From assembly GCA_016285645.1 (NCBI GenBank), contig JAEERC010000011.1, forward strand, positions 1 to 64,000: 64,000 nucleotides of DNA, read 5' to 3'. Source of the DNA: Clostridiaceae bacterium. GTDB taxonomy: Bacteria; Bacillota; Clostridia; Oscillospirales; Acutalibacteraceae. This document shows positions 51,117 to 59,571 of this stretch, piece by piece. Position numbers and translations under genes: made by a program. Below the pieces are notes generated by a model. It did no database searches. It worked only from the letters and a program-made list of their open reading frames with translations, and was not told the origin of the DNA. Every line of letters begins with the position of its first letter. The stretch's first letter is position 1.

Positions 51117-52212
51117 ATTCCGAGGGCTTGAGGGTGATTACCTCAAAATTGCAATGCGCGTCTGTGCGCAAGGGAACTCTCCAGCCGCCCGCTCCGGCGC
51201 TTACAATCAGCGTTGACGCGGATGTTTTATATTCGCCGTAAACCTTGCCGCCTATCAGGGCGTAGAGCAGTCTGAGCGGGAAAAGCTGACCCGCGTGGGT
51301 GTGACCGGACACCTGCATATCCGCGCCGAAATCCGAGTGCTCTTCAAAGGCGACGGGCTGGTGGTCGGCGACGAGCAGGAATTTTTCGCTCATCGGCTTG
51401 TCGAGAGAATTGATATCGAGGCGGGTGTCCACGCTCTTATCCTCCCTGCCGAGCAGGATGAGATCGCGCGAGATTTCGTAAAACTCGTCTTTTAGAATGA
51501 TAATTCCGTTTCTGTAAAGCGTGTTTTCAAGTTCCTCGGGAGTGAACTGCACGCCGTTGGCGTACTGCGCGTGCGCCTGACGGTCGTGGTTGCCGTAGAT
51601 GTAGAACACGGGAATTCCGCAGCCGCCGTAAAGTGAGAACACTCTCTGCATATCTTCCTTCGTCGTGTAATCATCAACGATATCGCCGCCGAGAATCACG
51701 AACTCGGGTTTTTCCGACTTGATTTTTTCAACCGTTTTCTCAATCACTCCGAAATCCTGCGGGCTGCCCGTGTGGATGTCGGCAATGAACACGATTTTAT
51801 GCTCCCTTTTTATTTTCGGGGAGGAATACTCGCGGTAAGCGGGCGTGACGATTTCCATATTGACCGTGCCGTAAACGGCAAAAATCAGGCAGAAAACTAT
51901 GCTCGTGATTTTGACAACGGAAAACTTGCGTTCCCTCTTTTTAACCGCGTAAAACACCGTGCAGCAGGCGTCCGCGAGCGAGTCGGCGACCAACGCCACA
52001 TAGAGGGCGAGCATAATCGGCTGAACGGGGCGCAGCACCACGGGACCCGCCAGAACGAGAGCCGCGAAGGCGACCGCAAGAAGGAATTTGCCGATTATCA
52101 GAGCGACCCTCGCGGGTGTTTTAAGATTTCGTTTTTTCAGGGGCGCCTGCAGGGCGGTGAGGATAACCTCCGCCATAACGATTTTAAGCGCCCAGAGTAA
52201 ATATATTTTCAT
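51115..52212 (-). CDS. Membrane metallophosphoesterase (YkuE-like)
   Basis: 365 residues. Four membrane helices in the first 135 residues are followed by a calcineurin-like domain: FIADIHTGSPQD, LGGDIVDD, YGNHDRQ, DHQP and SGHTHAGQ. All metal motifs are canonical. YkuE/YaeI-type proteins act outside the membrane on UDP-sugar lipids or phosphodiesters. It is the last gene of its operon, 10 bases after another phosphoesterase. Confidence 0.88.
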   Translation of the reverse strand: MKIYLLWALKIVMAEVILTALQAPLKKRNLKTPARVALIIGKFLLAVAFAALVLAGPVVLRPVQPIMLALYVALVADSLADACCTVFYAVKKRERKFSVVKITSIVFCLIFAVYGTVNMEIVTPAYREYSSPKIKREHKIVFIADIHTGSPQDFGVIEKTVEKIKSEKPEFVILGGDIVDDYTTKEDMQRVFSLYGGCGIPVFYIYGNHDRQAHAQYANGVQFTPEELENTLYRNGIIILKDEFYEISRDLILLGREDKSVDTRLDINSLDKPMSEKFLLVADHQPVAFEEHSDFGADMQVSGHTHAGQLFPLRLLYALIGGKVYGEYKTSASTLIVSAGAGGWRVPLRTDAHCNFEVITLKPSE

Positions 52213-52222
52213 TATAATACCG

Positions 52223-53659
52223 TCAATTCAGATTGATTTCGATTTCGTCGTCGCTGCCCGTGCGGTTGTTGTAAAGGAAATCCTGCAACATATCGGCAAG
52301 GGACGAGCCCTCGGGAATGAGATTCTGCACAGCCGATATTTTAAACCTGCTTACAAGGCGGTCAAGCCGCTTCGCGGCAGCGGTCAGCGCAATATTTTCA
52401 ACCGTGTCGGGCGTGTACGGGGCGTCTCCCGGAAAAATGTGGGCAAAAATCGTAAAAGCCGTTTTTGAAAGCGGCGTGTTCTTCGCGTATTCCTTCTGCT
52501 CCGCAGTGAGTTTTTTCTTGGTTTTTCCGAGTTTAGCCGCGGTATAAACCGTCATCTTATAGAATTTTTTAACCGCGAACCTTACAAGGAATTTGTGCTT
52601 TTTAAGTTTGTCAACCGGCAGAGCGCCTTCGCCGAGTTCGAGGAATTTGTCGTAATCCGTGAGTGCCAGGGGCAGAAGCTTTTCGACAAGACCGGGAAGG
52701 TTTATCCCGTAAAGATAATCGCGGGCGCTGAGGTCTCCCGTGTCAAAGCCGCTTATTTTTTCAATGCCTGTGCTTTCGACTTTGCAGATTCCGTTTTCCT
52801 CATCGACGGTGACCTTGCGCATTTTGCCCGCGGCGTTCACAGCCGCTATTGTGGCAATGTCGTAGAAATATCCGCCGTTTTCGCTCTCATATTCACGGAT
52901 GTTCTGCACGTGAACGTGCCCCGTGAACACGGTGCGCACCTTTTCGGCGCACATAAGCTCCGACAGTTCCTTATAACCGCCGTAGAGTTCGAACTCGACC
53001 GCCTTCCTGTAAAGCTCCCAGGGGGCGATTACGGGGTGATGCACGGCGAAAAGCATATAATCTCCGTTCGCTTTCGCGTCGGCAACCTGCTCCCTGAGCC
53101 AGTTGAAGCCGTCCTCAAACAGCCCGCAGTGACTTCTGCCGTTGCCGTTGTCGTTTATCATCGCGAGCCGTGTTTTTTCGCCGACCCTGACAATATACGA
53201 GCCGCTTTCGCGGTGGACGGAAAGCGCCTGAGCGGGACCGTATTTTTCATAAAAATCAAAAAGTCCCGCTTTACGCATGCACTCAGCGGGCTCGGTGCCC
53301 GTTTCGGTGTAGCGGCAGGCCTTGAAGAAGTTTTCGTCGTCGTCCATTCCGCAGTAGTCGTGGGTGGCGGTTGTAACATAGACCTTTTTGCCCGCGCTCA
53401 CAAGGCGTTCGAGTTTTTCGCGGAAGTCGTAATGCGAGACCATATCGCCGTTGTTGACATTGTCGCCCGTGAAAATCACGGTGTCCGTCTCACTGTCGGC
53501 GAGGATTTTATCGATGAATGAATCGAGTATTTCGGGGGAGAGTTTGAGCGCTATCTGATCCCCGCGTTCGCGCAGGGTGAAGGGCTTGCCCTCCACCCAC
53601 GCGTTTTTGGATACAAAATGTGTGTCTGTAAGAAGATAAAACGAAGTTTTGTTACTCAT
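52223..53659 (-). CDS. Metallophosphoesterase, paralogue of the 4336 gene
   Basis: 478 residues from ATG 53659 (CGGAG upstream). Motifs: LLTDTHF, FTGDNVNNGD, VHHPV and FTGHVHVQN. The GNHD motif reads ATHDY, as in the protein at 4336; both also share a basic helical C-terminal region with GDAPYTPDT (GDSPYSPET there). This one lacks the terminal membrane helix. It lies 16 bases after a GPH symporter. The substrate is unknown. Confidence 0.85.
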   Translation of the reverse strand: MSNKTSFYLLTDTHFVSKNAWVEGKPFTLRERGDQIALKLSPEILDSFIDKILADSETDTVIFTGDNVNNGDMVSHYDFREKLERLVSAGKKVYVTTATHDYCGMDDDENFFKACRYTETGTEPAECMRKAGLFDFYEKYGPAQALSVHRESGSYIVRVGEKTRLAMINDNGNGRSHCGLFEDGFNWLREQVADAKANGDYMLFAVHHPVIAPWELYRKAVEFELYGGYKELSELMCAEKVRTVFTGHVHVQNIREYESENGGYFYDIATIAAVNAAGKMRKVTVDEENGICKVESTGIEKISGFDTGDLSARDYLYGINLPGLVEKLLPLALTDYDKFLELGEGALPVDKLKKHKFLVRFAVKKFYKMTVYTAAKLGKTKKKLTAEQKEYAKNTPLSKTAFTIFAHIFPGDAPYTPDTVENIALTAAAKRLDRLVSRFKISAVQNLIPEGSSLADMLQDFLYNNRTGSDDEIEINLN

Positions 53660-53675
53660 AAAAATCTCCGTCAGA

Positions 53676-55205
53676 TCAGGCGTCCGCGCCCTCATCGGCT
53701 GCGTTGACGCTGTCAAGATAGTTGCTTACCATACTGCTTCTGCGTTCGGAAAGCTCGTAATACATCTGGATTCTCTTTTTCTTGGAGATGGGCCAGAGCA
53801 TTTTGGGAACGATGCCCAGCGCGCTGGTAACAAGCGGAACGACTGTGCAGAGATAGAACAGCCACTTCTTGGTTCTCGCGTCCTGCGTGCCGACTTTAAG
53901 GCCCTGAACATAACCGACTCTCTTCATAACGAGGTTGTTGATTGTGCCCATAAAGATACCCTGAAGTTTCTGAACAAGGCCCTTCGCAACGCCCGTGGTT
54001 GCCTCCATACGGTAGCCGTGCTTCCATTCGCAGTAGTCCATTGCCTCGTTCCAGAGGTCGGCGTTGATAACCTTGTTTACACCGAAGAGGAGCTTGCTCA
54101 AAAATTCGGTTATGCCGTAGCCCGTGAGCATCGGCTTGAGTTTGAGATAGTTCTTGTTTGTGATACCCAGCAGGAAGAAGCCGAAAGTGACGGCGTCGCC
54201 GTACATATCGGAACCGACCCACAGGAATTTTGACGAAAAGCGTTTGCGCAGGGGGGCGACAAAGGCGTAGGAGATACTGCCCACGGGGCCCGAAATGCCG
54301 CTGACAAGCGCCTTGAGCGTGTTTATCATGGAGTTCTGACCGAAGACGTCTATCCAGTAGTTGTCCTGGCTGGTGCCTACGCCGAAGCCCGCGAGGAAGT
54401 CGGACAGGCACATGAGCAGAACGGGGTAGTTCGTGAAAATCGCCTTGAAGCCCTCTTTGATGCTCGGCCTTTCAATAGACTGCGGAACTCTCTCCTTCGA
54501 AACGAGGAAGAACCACAGCGTGAACGCCGACGAGATGAGAGCGCAGCCGACGCCCATTCCCATGAATATGGTTCTGAGCTGGATTTTCCACCTGCCCGTG
54601 GTGACCATATCGTACATAAAGCCGAAGATGTAGCGCGGCATATCCTCGCCCATATAGCCGGTGAGAAGTTCGGCGAGGGTGATGAGGCGCACACGCTCAT
54701 TCGGGTTAGGCGTTATGGTGCTCATATAACCGCTTCGGGCAACGCCCGTGAAGGTGTTGGCCGTTTCGGTGAAAACGCTGAAAATATAGTAGAAAATAAG
54801 TTTGGGAATAAATGTACCCGCCGTGTTCGGGAAGAAATAGGGAATGAACCAGTAGAGAAGACCTATCAAGGTCATCGGAATCTGGAAGCCCACAAGATAG
54901 GGACGGAATTTGCCGATTCGTGTTCTTGTGTTGTCAACGATAGCCGAAATGAAGGTGTCGTTTATGATATCCCACGCGCCGGTGAATATGCCGACGATGG
55001 CGGCGATGTTGAAATCGATTTTTACAACGTCCCAGATGAATCGCTGGCTGTAACCGTTGATGTTGAAGGTGTTGGACCAGTCGTTGAACAGATAGGCGAT
55101 TGTTTCCTTGGTGCCGATGTAGTTGAAACTGCGGTATATGTTGTCGTCCTTTTTGACTTCTTCCGCGGTGTTTTCCGCCGCGCCCGTGTTGAAATCATCA
55201 GCCAT
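53676..55205 (-). CDS. MFS transporter, GPH (sugar:cation symporter)-like
   Basis: 509 residues with about 12 helices. The N-terminal part has DIINDTFISAIVDNTRTRIGKFRPYLV, the loop typical of the MelB/GPH family (D-x-x-N-D and R-x-G-K-x-R-P). It overlaps the upstream gene by 8 bases and is followed by two metallophosphoesterases. The likely substrate is a glycoside. Compared with the 13505 transporter it is a closer match to the GPH family. Confidence 0.87.
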   Translation of the reverse strand: MADDFNTGAAENTAEEVKKDDNIYRSFNYIGTKETIAYLFNDWSNTFNINGYSQRFIWDVVKIDFNIAAIVGIFTGAWDIINDTFISAIVDNTRTRIGKFRPYLVGFQIPMTLIGLLYWFIPYFFPNTAGTFIPKLIFYYIFSVFTETANTFTGVARSGYMSTITPNPNERVRLITLAELLTGYMGEDMPRYIFGFMYDMVTTGRWKIQLRTIFMGMGVGCALISSAFTLWFFLVSKERVPQSIERPSIKEGFKAIFTNYPVLLMCLSDFLAGFGVGTSQDNYWIDVFGQNSMINTLKALVSGISGPVGSISYAFVAPLRKRFSSKFLWVGSDMYGDAVTFGFFLLGITNKNYLKLKPMLTGYGITEFLSKLLFGVNKVINADLWNEAMDYCEWKHGYRMEATTGVAKGLVQKLQGIFMGTINNLVMKRVGYVQGLKVGTQDARTKKWLFYLCTVVPLVTSALGIVPKMLWPISKKKRIQMYYELSERRSSMVSNYLDSVNAADEGADA

Positions 55206-56298
55206 CTGTTGACACCTCCTTTTCCGTGATATAAACAGTCAGGTCATCCGTGTAGGTGTGGCCGTCGTATTCGAGAGTCATCTTTACGGTAACGGTCTTT
55301 TCGCCGTTTACGTTGACGGTCATAACGCCGTCCTCGTCAATGCTCACGGCTTCCTTGTCGGAGGGGGTGAAGGTCAGCTTGAAATCGTCCTTCGTCGCTT
55401 CGGAATTTACAGTGACGGAAGCGGGAAGCGCCTTCATATCGTCCTTCTTGACCGCCATCGCGGGCTCGGTGAATACCGCGCCGTAATAGCTGAAGCCGAT
55501 GTGTTCGTTCGTTTTGTAGGGCATTGTGAAAGCCACACTGCCGTCCGAGGCGAGCGCTTTGTAAGCTTGTGTAAACGCCGCGTCGGCGCTTACCGTGTAA
55601 ACCGTGGCGGTGTCAACCGTGAGAATGCGGTCTGTTGCGCGGTCGATTTTTATGTCAACCGTTTTGCTCTCCGCAGTAATCTGAACATTTCCGAGTCTCG
55701 CCGCGGGAGAGAGGGTATCTTCAATCTTATCGAAAACATCGCTCTCAGTAAGGGCGGATGTGTCTATTGAAGCGGGGTCAACGGTGAGTGTTATGAAATA
55801 ATACGCGTCGTCGCTTACATTGCCCTCTTCGTCGGTGTGACCCTGCGAAGCGGTGAATTCGGTGACGCTTTCGGGCGAAATCTCAAGAACCGGGAAATCC
55901 TCCGCCTCGGTCATAAGCACATTTGAAGCCGAGGGGTAGAACTCCGCTATTTTTCCCGAGGCACCGCCTCTTATGTAATTGAGAAGCGACAGGTCGGTTT
56001 CGTTTATCTGTGCCTTGATATCCTCATCAAGGTTTACGCCCGTATTGAAACTGCCCTCAACATCGTCCGCCGACACAGCGGCGGCGTAGAGCCCGTTCAC
56101 ATAGGAGCAGATTCCCGCTTTGTCTTTCGGAAGTTCGGTCACGCTCTTTACGGGAGGCTGTTCGGGCATAACGAATTTGGGCTTGTTGAGCTGCTTTTTG
56201 GCGTAGATTGTAACCGTGCCGAAGCAGGCGCCTACAAGCAGCAGAACAACGAGGACAATCAGAATTAAACTTTTTTTGCTTGCTTTTGCCTGACTCAT
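55198..56298 (-). CDS. Single-pass membrane protein with Ig-like C-terminal domain
   Basis: 366 residues: an N-terminal membrane helix (SLILIVLVVLLLVGACFGTV), then an extracytoplasmic part whose last 90 residues have a Big-2-like pattern (AVSIDEDGVMTVNVNGEKTV, VKMTLEYDGHTY). The middle (about 90-270) is not recognised. It overlaps both neighbours by a few bases. Function unknown; possibly a surface component of the transport operon. Confidence 0.7.
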   Translation of the reverse strand: MSQAKASKKSLILIVLVVLLLVGACFGTVTIYAKKQLNKPKFVMPEQPPVKSVTELPKDKAGICSYVNGLYAAAVSADDVEGSFNTGVNLDEDIKAQINETDLSLLNYIRGGASGKIAEFYPSASNVLMTEAEDFPVLEISPESVTEFTASQGHTDEEGNVSDDAYYFITLTVDPASIDTSALTESDVFDKIEDTLSPAARLGNVQITAESKTVDIKIDRATDRILTVDTATVYTVSADAAFTQAYKALASDGSVAFTMPYKTNEHIGFSYYGAVFTEPAMAVKKDDMKALPASVTVNSEATKDDFKLTFTPSDKEAVSIDEDGVMTVNVNGEKTVTVKMTLEYDGHTYTDDLTVYITEKEVSTDG

Positions 56299-57161
56299 AA
56301 CTCCTTGCCCTCCTCTTCCACTTTAAGCGCTTCCCTGAGGGCGTTGAGTCTCTCCTCTTTTTCTTCCTCGCTCTCATAAACGGGGAGAGGCAGAGTGTCG
56401 ATGTCAACCTCGCCTGAACGCACCTTTTTGAGCATCTCCTTGCGCTTTAAGTCGTTCTCTCTGTAAACGGGTTCAATCCCTTTATCGAGAATTGCTTTGT
56501 TCACAAAGAAAATTATCAGATATGCGGCAAGGCAGACAAGGGCGCCGAAGCCCATTTTGAACTGCGATGTAGCCGAATCCTTTGAAATTAAATTCAGCAC
56601 AACAACCGCTATCTGCACCAGAACGGAGATAACCGCGCCGACGAGCGCCCAGTTTTTCATAACCTTGGCGCTTTTTGTGAGGTTCATAAAGCCCAGCACA
56701 AACGCGCAGAAAATAACAAGGTCAATCAGGAAACACACTACGATAAGAACAAACGCCACGCAAATCAGCGTTGAGTGCTGACCGAAGAGCGTGCTGCCCA
56801 TAAAATCGGGCAGTTTCATAATCGACCCGCCTGAAATGCCCGTGATTATTCCGATAAGCCCCGCGGAAAACGAGCCGTCGAAAAACGGAACGGAATATTT
56901 TACGGACGCGAACGGAACGAGCAGCGCGCAGGCGCTGAGCAGAACAATAATCATACGCAGAATCTGAAGCTTGCCGCCTGTAAACTGCGCCTTGATTCTC
57001 GCCACCACCATACGCGCAACGGCGCTTTCAAGCTCCGTGCGTTTGGCGTCCCGCATAAGGCCGTCGTTCTGCGTGTAATACATAATGTTTACGCCGCAGT
57101 GCTTACAGTTTGGCTTGAGGTCGAAAAACGGTATCTCGCCCCCGCATTTCGGACAGTTCAA
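56295..57161 (-). CDS. Zinc-ribbon membrane protein
   Basis: 288 residues. It begins with a two-CxxC ribbon (MNCPKCGGEI...CKHCGVN), followed by about five membrane helices (75-225) and a charged C-terminus rich in Glu/Lys. The ribbon-plus-helices form is common in uncharacterised Bacillota proteins. First gene of the 51-57 kb operon, with a promoter 30 bases upstream. Confidence 0.75.
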   Translation of the reverse strand: MNCPKCGGEIPFFDLKPNCKHCGVNIMYYTQNDGLMRDAKRTELESAVARMVVARIKAQFTGGKLQILRMIIVLLSACALLVPFASVKYSVPFFDGSFSAGLIGIITGISGGSIMKLPDFMGSTLFGQHSTLICVAFVLIVVCFLIDLVIFCAFVLGFMNLTKSAKVMKNWALVGAVISVLVQIAVVVLNLISKDSATSQFKMGFGALVCLAAYLIIFFVNKAILDKGIEPVYRENDLKRKEMLKKVRSGEVDIDTLPLPVYESEEEKEERLNALREALKVEEEGKEL

Positions 57162-57191
57162 TTTATCGCCTCCAAAACAATATATAAATTA

Positions 57192-57220
57192 AATATACTA
57201 TATACCAAAAAATAATTCAA
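57192..57220 (-). promoter_or_regulatory. Promoter of the 51-57 kb operon (TTGAAT-N17-TATATT)
   Basis: -35 TTGAAT at 57215-57220 and -10 TATATT at 57192-57197, minus strand. Confidence 0.65.
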
Positions 57221-57239
57221 GATGATTTTAAAACAAAAT

Positions 57240-57267
57240 CTCCCCGCCGTTGACCGATGGCAGGGAG
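57240..57267 (-). terminator. Terminator after the PfkB gene
   Basis: CTCCCTGCC/GGCGGGGAG stem (57267-57259, 57248-57240; one G-U) followed on the minus strand by AUUUUGUUUU. Confidence 0.8.
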
Positions 57268-57280
57268 TGAATTTTTCGGG

Positions 57281-58198
57281 TTAAATTTCGTCAGCGTAAA
57301 CCTCGGCTCTCACGGCGAGAAGCTCCTCCTGTGTAACATAAGCGGAGAGAGCGCCGGCGGCGGTTACCGCCTTGCCGCCCGTTATGTTGCCGAACCGCAC
57401 GCAGTCGCGGAAATCATAATCGTGATAAAGCCCGTAGCAGAAGCCCGCGAGGAAGGCATCCCCCGCTCCGGTGCTGTCAACATTTTTATATTTTTCAACG
57501 CTTTTGCAGAAAAACGCCGAGGTGCCGTCCATACCCAGGCAGCCGTCCTTATCGACCTTAACAACGACCTTTTCAAAGTATTGCCTCAAAGCGGCTGCCG
57601 CCTCGTTGACCGTGGAACAGCCCGTGATTTTGAGCGCCTCCTTGCGGTTGGGCGTGTAGTAATCGGCGGTTTCGAGAAGGTCTGAGTATTTTTCAAAACT
57701 CATATCGTCATCCCAGCCCGTGTCGAGAACCATAATTGTTCCCTCGGCTTTGAGTTTTTTATAGACATCGATGAATCCGCCCGGGGTCATAAGGCAGATT
57801 TTCGCGCCGTGAGCCATATTGTAGAATTCTTCCTCGGCTCCGCCGTCCGCGGTAAGTTCGCCGCTGCCGTAGGTGACAAAACTGCGGTCGCCCTCAAGAA
57901 TAATCGCGCTCGTTATGTTGAGCGGAATGCCCTCGCCCTTATAGAGATTGAGCGGTGTAACGCCGTTTTTCTCAAACTGCTCCTCAGCGAAGCGTGAGAA
58001 CATGTCGCCGCCCAGCCGTGTGGCGATTTTCGCGGGTATTCCGAGCCGCCCGAGATTTATGAGAGTGGCGGGAAGACCGCCGCCCAGCTGAAGCGAGAAT
58101 TTATCGGTATAGACCTCCTCGCCCACATCGGGGATTTTCGGCATTCCGATATAGAGAAGGTCAACATTCGTAAGCCCCGCGCCTGCAATAAAACTCAT
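57281..58198 (-). CDS. PfkB-family carbohydrate kinase
   Basis: 305 residues. The C-terminal signature DSTGAGDAFLAGF holds the catalytic Asp and anion hole; LQLGGGLPATLINLGRLG and TRLGGD are the N-terminal PfkB features. The substrate may be fructose, ribose, KDG or a deoxy sugar. I prefer ATG 58198 (ATGA overlap with the GH4 stop, GGGGG 7 bases upstream) to ATG 58204. Operon with GH4 and an uncharacterised protein suggests a route from glycoside to phosphosugar. Confidence 0.88.
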   Translation of the reverse strand: MSFIAGAGLTNVDLLYIGMPKIPDVGEEVYTDKFSLQLGGGLPATLINLGRLGIPAKIATRLGGDMFSRFAEEQFEKNGVTPLNLYKGEGIPLNITSAIILEGDRSFVTYGSGELTADGGAEEEFYNMAHGAKICLMTPGGFIDVYKKLKAEGTIMVLDTGWDDDMSFEKYSDLLETADYYTPNRKEALKITGCSTVNEAAAALRQYFEKVVVKVDKDGCLGMDGTSAFFCKSVEKYKNVDSTGAGDAFLAGFCYGLYHDYDFRDCVRFGNITGGKAVTAAGALSAYVTQEELLAVRAEVYADEI

Positions 58199-59559
58199 TT
58201 CCATTCCCCCGTATAATCTCTGTTGTGTTCAAGATATTCCTCAACAAGCTCCTTCGCCAGCGAATAGCTCGCGACAAGCGGATGGAGGGTGAGCGCCTCG
58301 ACCGCTTTTACCTTTGATTTTTCCCTTATGGCACGGCTCGCGAGGCGTTCATAGATTTTTACCCTGCGGATAAGCTCGAGATTCTGCTCATCGACTTTTC
58401 CGAAATAATGCGGGTACGCCTCGCCGTTTTTTATGTCGCAGGTTATTTCGACCACATCGCTGTCCTCAAGCCCCGATACGGCGCCGTTATTGGGCACGCA
58501 GAGAATCATTGAGTCACAGCCGCCGCTCTGCGCTATTTCAATGAACCTGAGCGCGACGCCCGCGTAGCCGCCGTCGTCTTTTCCGAAAATGTCAAACTTC
58601 CACTTTGTCTGACGCTTTACGCCGGATTCGGCAGCCATATAGTTGTTTTCGCGCTCGCCGTACCAGTGCTCGAAAACCTCAAACGCCCTGTCAAAGTCGT
58701 TTTCAATGTCGATGTTTTCAAGTTCTGCGGTCATCTTTTTATTGATTTCCGCAATCTGCTCGCCCCTTGTCTGAGGGGCTTTCAGTATGTTTTCAACCGC
58801 CTTCTCGCGGTAGTAGAAATAGTAGAGATATTCGTTTAAAACCGCGTTTCTCTCGCGCAGGAGCGATTTTTCGAAATAGCGCAGGTCTGTGTCGGTGTAG
58901 GCGCGGTCATTTTCGATTATTTCGCTCATAACATCCCTGCCGCCTATTTCAATGCTTTTGAAATAGGAGAGGTGGTTGAGACCGTAAACCTCGCCCTTCG
59001 CGCTGCCCTCGGGTGCGCCGTAGAGTTTCTCAAAGGTTCTGAGCATACCGCTCGGGGCGTCGCAGATTCCGTATGTGAAATCATAGCCCATATCCCTGAG
59101 CGTCTGCGAAACAACGCCCGCGGGGTTGGTGAAATTGAAAACCTTGCAGCCGGGCTTCGCGAGTTTTTTTACAAGCTCGCAGTATTTAGCCAGAGCGTCC
59201 ACACTGCGCATGGCGAACGAAAAGCCCGCCGCGCCCGTGGTCTCCTGCCCGAGTATGCCCTTTGAGAGGGCTATGCGCTCATCCTTTACGCGCATATCGT
59301 CGCCGCCCACACGGATTGTGGTTATTACATAGTCGGCGTCCTTTACCGCCTCGGCGGCGTCAACCGTGAGCACAAAATCTATATCCGGGTTGATTTTTGC
59401 CGCGACGGTCTTCGCCATTTTCCCGTATATTCCGAGTTTAACGGCGTCGTTATCCATAAAATAAAGGCTGTCTATGCCGAGCGTTTCCGCCTTCTGAGCA
59501 ATGCTTTTAGCGAGGAACATAGAGCGCACTCCGCCCCCGCCTATAACCGCGAGTTTCAT
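58195..59559 (-). CDS. Glycoside hydrolase family 4
   Basis: 454 residues. GH4 enzymes use NAD+ and a divalent metal to cleave alpha- or beta-glycosides (often 6-phosphoglycosides) through oxidation at C3. Visible: Rossmann start LAVIGGGGVRS, NFTNPAGVVSQ, CDAPSGML and GLNHLSYF with the metal and active-site His. The Cys and His of the metal site (CDA and GLNH) are present. Cytoplasmic. It lies 12 bases after the 59572 gene and overlaps PfkB. Whether the substrate is phosphorylated cannot be told; no PTS gene is visible. Confidence 0.92.
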   Translation of the reverse strand: MKLAVIGGGGVRSMFLAKSIAQKAETLGIDSLYFMDNDAVKLGIYGKMAKTVAAKINPDIDFVLTVDAAEAVKDADYVITTIRVGGDDMRVKDERIALSKGILGQETTGAAGFSFAMRSVDALAKYCELVKKLAKPGCKVFNFTNPAGVVSQTLRDMGYDFTYGICDAPSGMLRTFEKLYGAPEGSAKGEVYGLNHLSYFKSIEIGGRDVMSEIIENDRAYTDTDLRYFEKSLLRERNAVLNEYLYYFYYREKAVENILKAPQTRGEQIAEINKKMTAELENIDIENDFDRAFEVFEHWYGERENNYMAAESGVKRQTKWKFDIFGKDDGGYAGVALRFIEIAQSGGCDSMILCVPNNGAVSGLEDSDVVEITCDIKNGEAYPHYFGKVDEQNLELIRRVKIYERLASRAIREKSKVKAVEALTLHPLVASYSLAKELVEEYLEHNRDYTGEWK

Positions 59560-59571
59560 ATTATCTCCCCC

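Noticed and set aside
52595..53521. 308-codon plus-strand frame
   Set aside because: Antisense shadow of a metallophosphoesterase with clear catalytic motifs.
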